Part shown: positions 22,235 through 29,941 of the stretch, one piece after another
Layout: each line of letters begins with the position of its first letter
Position numbering within the stretch: the first letter of the stretch is position 1
Source: a virus
Direction: 5' to 3' (one strand)
IMG/VR virus record: IMGVR_UViG_3300037537_000334
Location: 1 to 32,601 of that record
Length of the DNA stretch: 32,601 nucleotides
Notes under the pieces: model-generated
Told to the model about the DNA's origin: nothing
Databases searched by the model: none
The model's input: the letters and a program-made list of their open reading frames with translations, nothing else
Position numbers and translations under genes: made by a program

Positions 22235-23410
22235 ATGGCAGTCATGATGAATGCCAAAGGCACTACGAGCACCTCATATCAGATAGGTAAACGTGGTGGT
22301 AAGGTCTTTGGCGGCGGAACAACACCAGTTGCAAATGACGTTAGTACAGGTGATATTTGGCTTGATAAGTCAAACGAGCTTACTAAGATAGCAACTAAAA
22401 CTGGTGGTTCCGTTGTTTGGAACGAAATTTTAACTGAATCAGTTGGAGATTTAACTATCTCTGGTAACTTAACGGTTGAAGGCACAACGACTAGCATTGA
22501 TTCTACAACAATAGAAGTCCAACAAAGTCTAGTATTTGAAGGAAGTTCAGCTGACGATCATGAAACTACTCTAACAGCAACAAACCCAACAGCAGATAGA
22601 ACTATTACTATACCAAACGCAAGTGGTACATTACTACTTGGTGGCGCAGTAGGAGTTGAAGACTTTGCGGCGGCGTCATATGTTACTCAAGGTGAAACTT
22701 GGAATAGTGACGACAGCGAATTTGCTACAACAGGTCGAATAGACCAAATGATTGTTACTGAGATTGCTAATGCAAGTATTATGCATAACAGCGGATCAGA
22801 ATCATTTGCTGGTCAAAAGACATTCACTACTGGTATCACAGTAACCGATGCAACTGTAACTGGACTTAAGACTTCAAGTGTTACAGAAGAAACTAATTTG
22901 TATTACACTGATGCTAGGGTAGACACCCGAGTTGGTAACCTAAGCACAGACAGTTTACCAGAAGGAGCGGGTCGCTTATACTACACTAACCCAAGAGCAC
23001 GTGGTGCCATTAGCGTCACAGACAACTCAACTGCCGGCGATGAACTTTCATACAATAGTTCGACAGGTATTATTGTTTGGGAAGGTACTGTTTCAAGTAC
23101 AACTGACGTAGATAAAGTAACAGCATTATCCTTTGGACAACTTACAGACTACGGTTTAATTACAGCAAATACAACACTCACTAGCAATTGGGGTGCAATT
23201 ACAGGCGCCAATGCTACATTCGCTGACACAGGATATCTTCAAAGAGATACAGGTTTGCCACAACTACCTAGCTATTTGTTAGCAACTTTACCTAGTACAG
23301 TGAGTGCAGGAGACTTAGCACTATGTACTAATGAAACGGGTGGGGCAACAGTTGTATTTAATGATGGTACCAATTGGCGTAGAATGTCTGACAGAGCTAT
23401 TGCTAGTTAA
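22235..23410 (+). CDS. Fibre-like structural protein
   Basis: 391 residues; GGAGTATAAT precedes the ATG. Residues 70-95 hold the GNLTVEGTTTSIDSTTIEVQ module found twice in the fibre gene at 3018, followed by NPTADRTITIPNASGTLLL, a frequent fibre segment. A middle part has EETNLYYTDARVDTRVGNLS and EGAGRLYYTNPRARGAIS, a common repeat in phage fibres. The C-terminus (FNDGTNWRRMSDRAIAS) is typical of a domain ending. It lies downstream of the cell-wall hydrolase, under a late-like promoter. Its stop overlaps that of the convergent minus-strand gene. Confidence 0.72.
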   Translation: MAVMMNAKGTTSTSYQIGKRGGKVFGGGTTPVANDVSTGDIWLDKSNELTKIATKTGGSVVWNEILTESVGDLTISGNLTVEGTTTSIDSTTIEVQQSLVFEGSSADDHETTLTATNPTADRTITIPNASGTLLLGGAVGVEDFAAASYVTQGETWNSDDSEFATTGRIDQMIVTEIANASIMHNSGSESFAGQKTFTTGITVTDATVTGLKTSSVTEETNLYYTDARVDTRVGNLSTDSLPEGAGRLYYTNPRARGAISVTDNSTAGDELSYNSSTGIIVWEGTVSSTTDVDKVTALSFGQLTDYGLITANTTLTSNWGAITGANATFADTGYLQRDTGLPQLPSYLLATLPSTVSAGDLALCTNETGGATVVFNDGTNWRRMSDRAIAS

Positions 23411-24102
23411 TACTCGCACTTCCATCTAATCATAACACTTCTTCTTACATCACCTTCAGCGATATTAGTTGGTGCTTGATGCCACGAGCCTTTAGCATTG
23501 GTTGTTATAAACATTGTGTTAGGTAGGTAAGGAGCAGTAACTTCGTGTTTCCATAAATGCTCTTTATCTTTGTGTGCCATATGAGGTTGATGCATTCCTT
23601 CATCTGTTACTGCATCTTCGTTTATGTTATCACCTATGTAAGTAAACAGTTTAGTACCGTAATGCTTCATAGTATTGTCTAACGGCAAATAAATCATAGC
23701 ACTAATAGTATATGATGTAGGATCAAAGAACTCATCAGTATGGATATCGTTTATTAATAGTTTGTTAGTGTCTGTCCAAAAGTTAACAGTAGGATCCGGA
23801 GCCTCTTGTACATCATCATCAAACTTGTTAGCAATAGTGTGAAACAGTTTATCCATTAACTTGTTGAAGTGTCGGAGATCAGAGGTTGTAACATCTACTG
23901 GAGTTAAAACATGTTCTATTCTACCATCTTGTTCTTCCCCACCTACTAAGTTCTCGTTAAGAGTATTGTGATAGTCTGTGAACATACGATAGTCTTTAAT
24001 AGGTTCTTTAACATACATGTGGGGCCAAGGTTCTTCAAGCAGTTCTGACTGCTCGACTTGATAAATCATATTATTCAGCGATTGTATAAAATCCGTATAC
24101 AT
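23407..24102 (-). CDS. 2OG-Fe(II) oxygenase-like protein (copy 2)
   Basis: 231 residues, ATG at 24102 with GGAG seven bases upstream; an ATG just after the previous stop (24069) has no such site. The iron triad of the 2-oxoglutarate/Fe(II) fold is visible: HTD (H121, D123) in NDIHTDEF, and SWHQAP (H208), with Arg after it (R220/R221, VRRSVMIRW) to hold 2-oxoglutarate. It parallels the adjacent gene at 24071-24865 motif by motif, so they are paralogs. Such enzymes hydroxylate proteins, nucleic acids or small molecules in the cytoplasm; the substrate is unknown. Last gene of the minus-strand unit, converging on the fibre gene. Confidence 0.7.
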   Translation of the reverse strand: MYTDFIQSLNNMIYQVEQSELLEEPWPHMYVKEPIKDYRMFTDYHNTLNENLVGGEEQDGRIEHVLTPVDVTTSDLRHFNKLMDKLFHTIANKFDDDVQEAPDPTVNFWTDTNKLLINDIHTDEFFDPTSYTISAMIYLPLDNTMKHYGTKLFTYIGDNINEDAVTDEGMHQPHMAHKDKEHLWKHEVTAPYLPNTMFITTNAKGSWHQAPTNIAEGDVRRSVMIRWKCEY

Positions 24103-24865
24103 GTTTTCTCCGTATGTCTTTATTAATTATCGGACTACTGTGCCAAGCCTGTGCAGATCTCGGTATAAAGTATGCTGTTCCGTTAGTGAACGGTAGTTGG
24201 TTTATTAGTGTGCAGTTTTCTCTTATTAAACTTTTAGTTAAGTCTGCTTCAAGGTCATTTGGTTTCCAAAACTGTGTACCAAACTCTGATACTTGGTCAT
24301 CGCCTGGCAAGTACATGCCAAACGTAATGCCAAACAAGTCGCAGTCTACATGTACATCATTAATTGTAAACTGATTACTATCTTCCCATAGCCAAACTCT
24401 ACACTCATGCTCTTGATATATCTCAAACTTATCTGCTATAGCTATTCTAATGTATTCGTGATTGAATACTAAATCACTTAGCTCTTGATATGCATCATTA
24501 CAATCTATATCTGCTTGTAGTCTGCCGTTAACTTCTATAGTATACATGTCAGTGGGCCAGTTAACATTAAGTTTATCCAACAATTCAGGGTGTATAAAGT
24601 TTTCTATAACTATCTTGCCTTGTAATATCTTAGATTGTGCTATTGCATTTAGCGAATGTATTGTGTATGGATGAAACTGTATGTCGCCTATGCTTTCAAC
24701 AATACCACCTTCAAGTAAGATAGGTAGTCTTGGGTACCAAGGTTCAGCATCCATAGGTAAATGTGTGCAACTATTCATTAGTCCACATTGTATACATTTT
24801 ATTCTGGGATAGTCCGGATCGTATTCCGAAGGGTGAAACGGAATACCGTGTTTATTTCTAGCCAA
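24071..24865 (-). CDS. 2OG-Fe(II) oxygenase-like protein (copy 1) with Cys-rich N-terminus
   Basis: 264 residues from a TTG (24865). The triad is HVD (H172, D174) in NDVHVDCD, distal AWHSS (H242) and R252 in DIRRKHVYGFY. The strand before H242 (NGTAYFIPRS) matches the position in its paralog. The N-terminus has C24-x2-C27 and C33-x-H35 (KCIQCGLMNSCTH), which may bind zinc and is absent from the paralog. It overlaps the following gene by 32 nt. Catalysis is likely, substrate unknown; a role in modifying virion or host components is possible. Confidence 0.7.
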   Translation of the reverse strand: MARNKHGIPFHPSEYDPDYPRIKCIQCGLMNSCTHLPMDAEPWYPRLPILLEGGIVESIGDIQFHPYTIHSLNAIAQSKILQGKIVIENFIHPELLDKLNVNWPTDMYTIEVNGRLQADIDCNDAYQELSDLVFNHEYIRIAIADKFEIYQEHECRVWLWEDSNQFTINDVHVDCDLFGITFGMYLPGDDQVSEFGTQFWKPNDLEADLTKSLIRENCTLINQLPFTNGTAYFIPRSAQAWHSSPIINKDIRRKHVYGFYTIAE

Positions 24866-24867
24866 GG

Positions 24868-25179
24868 TTATATCTCAATACTGGCTTCGAAACTGAATGT
24901 TATGTTATCAAATTCTCCAAATAGAATACTACTAATCTCATCACCTTCTTCAGGATTAATCTCTTCATCTAATACTATTTCGTAAATGAATAGGTTTCCG
25001 TCTTTGTCCTCGTCTGTATATGATATAACCTCTATGCCTACTTGTTCTTTTTCTTCGTCGTAAGCAGTTAGTAATTTAGTAGCCACAATACTTTGCACGA
25101 TATCGAAGTATTCGATAACGTCTTCGTCGACTAACTCTTCTCGAGTAATCATTCTTGTAAAGTATTTTGTGAATGCCAT
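24868..25179 (-). CDS. Small acidic phage protein
   Basis: 103 residues, very acidic (EELVDEDVIEYF, DEEINPEEGDEISS). Alternating strands in the second half (QVGIEVISYTDED, NLFIYEIVLDEE, NITFSFEASIEI) suggest a small beta domain. No membrane segment or catalytic motif. Only two bases separate it from the oxygenase gene that follows, so it is part of the same unit. Acidic, DNA-mimic-like composition is an observation only. Confidence 0.6.
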   Translation of the reverse strand: MAFTKYFTRMITREELVDEDVIEYFDIVQSIVATKLLTAYDEEKEQVGIEVISYTDEDKDGNLFIYEIVLDEEINPEEGDEISSILFGEFDNITFSFEASIEI

Positions 25180-25184
25180 GTTAC

Positions 25185-25619
25185 TTATTTACCTTTTGAA
25201 AATGCTTGAGCACCGAAGAATGCGGCTACGATACCAGCAACTGCTACAAAGTATGTTGGTGCCATACTACCTAGTGTTGCTTGTGCTTCGCTTAGTCCTG
25301 TATAACTAGCAACAACTACTGCGGCTGGATATAGTAACATTCCAAGTAATGAGAACCATGCCATCTTACGTTGAGCATCTCTCATTGCATCTGCATCTTC
25401 AAGTTCTTTTCGTTTGAACTCTAGATGCATGTCCATCTCACTATTTGAAATATGACCATCTTTGTTAAGGTCTACATCTTCCATACCTTCGACAGTTTTA
25501 AAACCTCGTTGGTCGTATCTACCTCCAGTGGTAGGGTCTTCGCCGTCGGCTCTCGCCTTCAACGCATCGTATTCTGCACGACTCATACTTACTTCTGCTT
25601 TTTCTTCTTTGTCTGCCAT
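25185..25619 (-). CDS. EF-hand-containing membrane protein
   Basis: 144 residues, TAGGAG before the ATG. The N-terminal half is charged and soluble and contains one EF-hand loop, DLNKDGHISNSE (about 50-61), with Asp/Asn/Asp at positions 1, 3, 5, Gly 6, Ile 8 and Glu 12 of the calcium-binding loop. Two membrane segments follow (about 87-107 and 121-138), ending in a basic SKGK. Similar membrane proteins occur in marine T4-like phages to my memory, with unknown function. First gene of the minus-strand unit; a late-like promoter lies 51 nt upstream. Confidence 0.65.
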   Translation of the reverse strand: MADKEEKAEVSMSRAEYDALKARADGEDPTTGGRYDQRGFKTVEGMEDVDLNKDGHISNSEMDMHLEFKRKELEDADAMRDAQRKMAWFSLLGMLLYPAAVVVASYTGLSEAQATLGSMAPTYFVAVAGIVAAFFGAQAFSKGK

Positions 25620-25669
25620 GTTGTGTCTCCTACAAAACTTTTATTAGTTCTGTTACTGTATGTACTGTG

Positions 25670-25677
25670 TATTTATC
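25670..25677 (-). promoter_or_regulatory. Late-promoter-like GATAAATA (minus strand)
   Basis: GATAAATA read on the minus strand, 51 nt upstream of the EF-hand protein start, same form as at 16493 and 22159. It overlaps the left arm of the inverted repeat. Confidence 0.5.
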
Positions 25678-25690
25678 TAAATGATAGTTC

Positions 25691-25718
25691 TTGACTTAGC
25701 CAGCATTTAGTGTATAAT
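25691..25718 (+). promoter_or_regulatory. Sigma70-like promoter for the DsbA-like gene
   Basis: TTGACT (25691-25696), 16-nt spacer, TATAAT (25713-25718). Predicted start near 25725, with AGAGGT before the ATG at 25775. Confidence 0.7.
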
Positions 25719-25774
25719 AAGAGCAAGTCTAATAAATATTATTACATTCAAATACACAGTACAAAGAGGTAAAA

Positions 25775-26038
25775 ATGGCATTTAATAAAACATTCAACGC
25801 AGAAGAACAATCAAGATTAAAGAAACTAGTCCAAGAAGGCGACCAAGTTCTTTACGAAGTAGACGCACTAAGCGAAGGGTTACGAGAAACTGTTAAATCA
25901 ATAGCAGAAGAGATGGATCTTAAACCCGGAGTACTTATGAAAGCAGTTAAAATTGCTCATAAAGCTAAGTTTACAGACGAAAGAGCTAAGTTCGACGAGC
26001 TGGAAACTATCCTGGAAACTGTTGGCAAAACACTTTAA
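25775..26038 (+). CDS. dsbA: DsbA-like dsDNA-binding protein
   Basis: 87 residues, nearly all helical, with AGAGG before the ATG. The pattern (about 15-75) of VQEGDQVLYEVDALSEGLRE, MDLKPGVLMKAVKIAHKAK and a C-terminal acidic helix resembles T4 DsbA, a small double-stranded DNA-binding protein that helps late transcription. Size matches (T4 DsbA is about 89 residues). It stands just before the polymerase gene and under an early-type promoter. Resemblance is by pattern, so the symbol is tentative. Late promoters of T4 type elsewhere in the window fit its presence. Confidence 0.55.
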   Translation: MAFNKTFNAEEQSRLKKLVQEGDQVLYEVDALSEGLRETVKSIAEEMDLKPGVLMKAVKIAHKAKFTDERAKFDELETILETVGKTL

Positions 26039-26057
26039 TTTTTAGGACAGTTCTTAT

Positions 26058-28751
26058 ATGAGTTACGTCGACGCATTTCACGACAAAACCAAAGATAAAA
26101 TTTATGTAGCCGAAAGAGTAAATGGCGAACGTAAGATTATCACACACCAACCAGAGTATAACTTTTTCTTTAGCGATCCTAGAGGAAAGAAACGAAGCAT
26201 TTATGGCGAGTCTGTAACTGAAGTTAGATGTAAAACTCTCAAAGAGTTTAGAAAGAACATTGCTATTAATAAAGCAACTGGTAAGTTATATGAAACTGAT
26301 GTTAAGCCTGTAAACAAAACTCTAGAGAAAAACTATCTAAACATTGAGCCACCTAAGTTGCACACATGCTTCTTTGACATCGAGGTAGACTTTGATCCTG
26401 TTAACGGATTTAGTACACCTGAAGATGCTCTAATGCCTATTACAGCAATTGGTTTTTACTTAGACTGGATGGATACTATGGTGTGTTTAGCAGTTCCGCC
26501 TAAGACATTAAGTTGGGAACAGGCTGAGAGCATTGCAAAAGAATACAAAGAAGTAATACTATTCAAAGACGAAGCAGAAATGCTTAGAACATTCCTCACA
26601 CTAATTGATGATGCAGATATATTGTCAGGTTGGAACAGCGAAGGGTATGATATCCCTTACACTATTAATAGGATCATTAAGATATTAGGACGTAGTGCAA
26701 CTAGACAGATGTGTTTGTTTAAGCAGTTGCCCAAGGAAAGAATGTATGAGAGTTTTGGTACTGAGAGACAGAGCTATGATTTAATTGGTCGTGTACACTT
26801 AGACTACTTGCAACTATATCGTAAGTATAACTATGAGGAACGACACAGTTACAGACTAGATGCTATTGGTGAAGTTGAATTAGGCGAGAAGAAAGTTGTC
26901 TATGATGGATCACTAGATAGATTATACAATCATGACTTTGGTAGATTCTTAGAGTATAACATACAAGATGTTATGCTTATTGCTCGTATGGATAAGAAAC
27001 TACAGTTTATTGACTTAGCAAATACTATTGCACATGACAACACGGTACTACTGTACACTACAATGGGTGCTGTGGCAACTACTGAACAAGCAATCATTAA
27101 CGAAGCACATAGACGTGGCATGGTTGTACCCGATAGAAAGCGAGGCGGTAGTAAGAAAGGAACAACAGCGGCTGGCGCCTTTGTGGCAACACCCAAGAAA
27201 GGATTTCACGAATGGATTGGCAGTATGGATATTAACAGTCTATATCCTAGTGTGTTCCGTGCATTGAATATGGCTAACGAAACTATTGTTGGTCAGTTGC
27301 GTCCTGACTTTACTGATGAAGAAGTTGAATCAAAGATTAGACTAGAGAAGAAGTCTTTTGCTGATGCTTGGTTAGGTAAGTTTGGTAGCAACGAATACGA
27401 ACTTGTTATGGAGAAAGACAACAAGCGAACAATGAATTTAGATATGGAAGACGGCACTACAGTAGAAGTAACTGGCAGTGATGTATACAACTTAATATTC
27501 AACAGTAGTCAACCTTGGAGTATTAGTAGTAACGGAACTATATTTAAAACAGATGTACAAGGCATTGTGCCAGGCTTACTAGAGCGTTGGTATAGTGAAC
27601 GACAAGAACTACAAGCAAAGATGAGGACAGCTACCACAGACGCACAGAAAGCATTCTATGACAAGCGACAGTTAGTTAAAAAGATTAACTTAAACAGTTT
27701 GTATGGAGCGATTCTTAATCCAGGCTGTAGGTTCTTTGACAAACGTATTGGTCAGAGTACTACTTTGACCGGAAGGCGTATCACACGCCACATGGGAGCA
27801 AAAGTGAATGAGTTGCTCACAGGAAGTTACGATCATACAGGCGACACAATCATTTACGGGGACACTGATTCAGTGTACTTTACGGCAACGCCTGCCTTAC
27901 CTGATGATATGCATTTAGATATGGATAGTGCAGTTAGCTTGTATGATCGTATCAGTGACCAAGTTAGTGCTACCTTCCCAGAGTTTATGAAGCAAAACTT
28001 TAATACTCCAATAGAGATGGGTAGTGTTATTAAAGCAGGTAGAGAAGTAGTTGGTAAGTCCGGTATCTTTATTACTAAGAAACGTTATGCAATTAAATGT
28101 TTAGACATTGAAGGTTATCAACCAGAAGGTGGCTACCTTAAAATTATGGGTATGGACATTAAGCGTTCAGACACACCTGAATTCATACAAGACTTTTTAG
28201 AAGAGATACTAGATGTTACATTGGAAGGTAAAGAAGAGTCTGAAGTAATACAAATGATTAAGGACTTTAAAGAATCGTTTGGTAAATTAAATGCGTGGAG
28301 GAAAGGAATGCCTAAACGTGTTAACAACTTAACCAAGTACACTGACAAACTCAAGAAGCAACAAAACACAATGCCAACTGGCAGTACTATGTTTGGTATG
28401 GCAAGTGCCGCCGATACCGGCGAGAACAAAATGATACCAGGACATGTTAGAGCTAGTATTAATTACAATGCTATGCGATTTGCTAACGGAGACAACTATA
28501 GTTTACAAATTATGGACGGCAGTAAAGTCGTAGTATGTAGATTAAAACCAAACCCAATGGGCTATACAAGTATTGCATATCCAACAGACGAAATGCAAAT
28601 TCCAAAATGGTTTAAAGATATGCCATTCGACGAAGAGGCAATGGAAGAAGCAGTATTGGATAAAAAGATACAAAATGTATTAGGCGTAATGAATTGGGAT
28701 CTTAAGAGTGCTAATGATAGTGCGGCATTCCAACAATTTTTTGAATTTTAG
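26058..28751 (+). CDS. 43: Family B DNA polymerase (T4 gp43-like)
   Basis: 897 residues, almost exactly T4 gp43 length, with its own proofreading. Exonuclease motifs: Exo I DIE (D107, E109), Exo II GWNSEGYD (N193, D198), Exo III YNIQD (Y300, D304). Polymerase motifs: A DINSLYPS (D391), B KKINLNSLYG (about 541-550), C YGDTDS (D602, D604). All catalytic acids are intact. The last residues FQQFFEF resemble the C-terminal clamp-binding peptide of T4 gp43. This is the clearest phage marker in the window. The putative clamp gene lies at 29189. TTAGGA precedes the ATG weakly. Confidence 0.96.
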   Translation: MSYVDAFHDKTKDKIYVAERVNGERKIITHQPEYNFFFSDPRGKKRSIYGESVTEVRCKTLKEFRKNIAINKATGKLYETDVKPVNKTLEKNYLNIEPPKLHTCFFDIEVDFDPVNGFSTPEDALMPITAIGFYLDWMDTMVCLAVPPKTLSWEQAESIAKEYKEVILFKDEAEMLRTFLTLIDDADILSGWNSEGYDIPYTINRIIKILGRSATRQMCLFKQLPKERMYESFGTERQSYDLIGRVHLDYLQLYRKYNYEERHSYRLDAIGEVELGEKKVVYDGSLDRLYNHDFGRFLEYNIQDVMLIARMDKKLQFIDLANTIAHDNTVLLYTTMGAVATTEQAIINEAHRRGMVVPDRKRGGSKKGTTAAGAFVATPKKGFHEWIGSMDINSLYPSVFRALNMANETIVGQLRPDFTDEEVESKIRLEKKSFADAWLGKFGSNEYELVMEKDNKRTMNLDMEDGTTVEVTGSDVYNLIFNSSQPWSISSNGTIFKTDVQGIVPGLLERWYSERQELQAKMRTATTDAQKAFYDKRQLVKKINLNSLYGAILNPGCRFFDKRIGQSTTLTGRRITRHMGAKVNELLTGSYDHTGDTIIYGDTDSVYFTATPALPDDMHLDMDSAVSLYDRISDQVSATFPEFMKQNFNTPIEMGSVIKAGREVVGKSGIFITKKRYAIKCLDIEGYQPEGGYLKIMGMDIKRSDTPEFIQDFLEEILDVTLEGKEESEVIQMIKDFKESFGKLNAWRKGMPKRVNNLTKYTDKLKKQQNTMPTGSTMFGMASAADTGENKMIPGHVRASINYNAMRFANGDNYSLQIMDGSKVVVCRLKPNPMGYTSIAYPTDEMQIPKWFKDMPFDEEAMEEAVLDKKIQNVLGVMNWDLKSANDSAAFQQFFEF

Positions 28752-28763
28752 AGAGGATAGTAC

Positions 28764-29147
28764 ATGAGTACATATAAACATAGTTTTAACAATAGCATTT
28801 ATACTGCGGTACCTAACGCTAATTCTGTTTCATTTAATACTGGTACGGGTGGAACAGTCACAATACCGTCAGACTTTGATTTAGATGGAACTATTACAAC
28901 TAGCACAATAACAGCATCCACAGCCGCACCTACAATTACATTATCTTCTGATTGGGATGATTTAGCTACAGACTCATCAATTACTATAGGTGATTTTGAA
29001 ATTACTGAAGACATAGTTAGAGACCTAATGATTATGCTAGAAGTCATAAAACAGCTGGACGATAGCAATCCAATTAAAGATATGTTTAATACTATTAAGA
29101 TGTTAGACACAATAAAAGGCAAGAAAAACCTTGACTTGCCTAAATAA
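28764..29147 (+). CDS. Small phage structural-like protein
   Basis: 127 residues with GAGGA before the ATG. The first half is Thr/Ser/Asn-rich and beta-like (SFNTGTGGTVTIPSDFDLDG, TITASTAAPTITLSS), as in virion proteins. The second half is helical and acidic (FEITEDIVRDLMIMLEVIKQL). It sits between polymerase and the clamp-like gene, which is unusual for a structural protein, but small proteins with this pattern are, to my memory, seen in marine T4-like phages. A promoter for the next gene overlaps its last codons. Confidence 0.55.
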   Translation: MSTYKHSFNNSIYTAVPNANSVSFNTGTGGTVTIPSDFDLDGTITTSTITASTAAPTITLSSDWDDLATDSSITIGDFEITEDIVRDLMIMLEVIKQLDDSNPIKDMFNTIKMLDTIKGKKNLDLPK

Positions 29148-29159
29148 ATGTAGTACAAT
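29131..29159 (+). promoter_or_regulatory. Sigma70-like promoter for the clamp-like gene
   Basis: TTGACT (29131-29136), 17-nt spacer, TACAAT (29154-29159). Predicted start near 29166, followed by CGGAGAA before the ATG at 29189. One mismatch in the -10. Confidence 0.65.
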
Positions 29160-29188
29160 GTTATTACAAATATATCACCGGAGAAAAT

Positions 29189-29941
29189 ATGAATAATTAT
29201 GTAAAAGACTTTTTTAAAGATGTACTAAGACATACACATGGTCTTGGCATTTTTGAAATGGCAAAAATTAGAGGAACCAACGAGATAACTGAGATTGAGA
29301 CTGTTGATGCAGACAAGACAGTTATTGTTAAAGGACAATCAATTAACCCTGTAGTAGACTTTGCAGATGCAACAATTGGTCTAAGCAGAATGGGTGTGTT
29401 GGCTGGTTTTATTAACTATCCTGGCTTTGATGCTGAAGATGGAACAGTAGAAGTAGTTACACAAAACAGAAATGGAACAGAAACTCCTGTTGAAGTTATG
29501 TTTAAGGACGTTAATGGTAACGATGCACATTATAGATTTATGTTAGCAGATGTTATTAATCAACAACTTAAAGACATTAAGTTTAAAGGTGCTGAGTTTG
29601 ACGTAAACATTTTACCTAGTGTAAAAGCGTTAAAGGATTTAACATACTTTAATGGTGTTCAAGCTGGATACGAAGAAAACTTTACACCTAAGACAGAGAA
29701 TGGTGCATTGTACTTCTTCGTAGGTGGCGAAGCAAGTGATAGGACTAAAATCCTAGTTAGTAACAACGTTGAAGGAGAACTTACTTCCGAATGGAACTGG
29801 CCCTTAGAGATAGTGTTAAAGATTCTTAGACTTGGAGACAACAGCAATCTGGTATTAAGTATTAACAATCAAGGATTATTACAAATTATTGTAGATAGTG
29901 GATTGGGTGTTTATACTTACTTATTACCAGCGAGAAGGTAA
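29189..29941 (+). CDS. Candidate sliding clamp (gp45-like), divergent
   Basis: 250 residues; T4 gp45 is 228. The layout fits a two-domain beta-clamp: an N-terminal helix (FFKDVLRHTHGLGIFEMAKI), a strand and helix INPVVDFADATIGLSRMGVLAGFI that resembles the gp45 DVAIYDLNGFLGILSL segment, and a C-terminal half with NNQGLLQIIVDSGLGVYTYLLPA as the closing strands. Clamps tether the polymerase and, in T4, activate late promoters. Its closeness to gene 43 and T4-type late promoters fits. Similarity is low and only by pattern, so a different small replication or structural protein is possible. Its stop overlaps the next ATG by one base. Confidence 0.5.
   Translation: MNNYVKDFFKDVLRHTHGLGIFEMAKIRGTNEITEIETVDADKTVIVKGQSINPVVDFADATIGLSRMGVLAGFINYPGFDAEDGTVEVVTQNRNGTETPVEVMFKDVNGNDAHYRFMLADVINQQLKDIKFKGAEFDVNILPSVKALKDLTYFNGVQAGYEENFTPKTENGALYFFVGGEASDRTKILVSNNVEGELTSEWNWPLEIVLKILRLGDNSNLVLSINNQGLLQIIVDSGLGVYTYLLPARR

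Larger units (their letters stand above)
25661..25763. repeat. 14-nt inverted repeat in divergent promoter region
   Basis: TGTACTGTGTATTT (25661-25674) and its exact reverse complement AAATACACAGTACA (25750-25763) flank 75 nt that contain the promoter for the plus-strand gene at 25775. Symmetry in the only divergent gap suggests an operator or paired promoter flanks. Confidence 0.6.
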
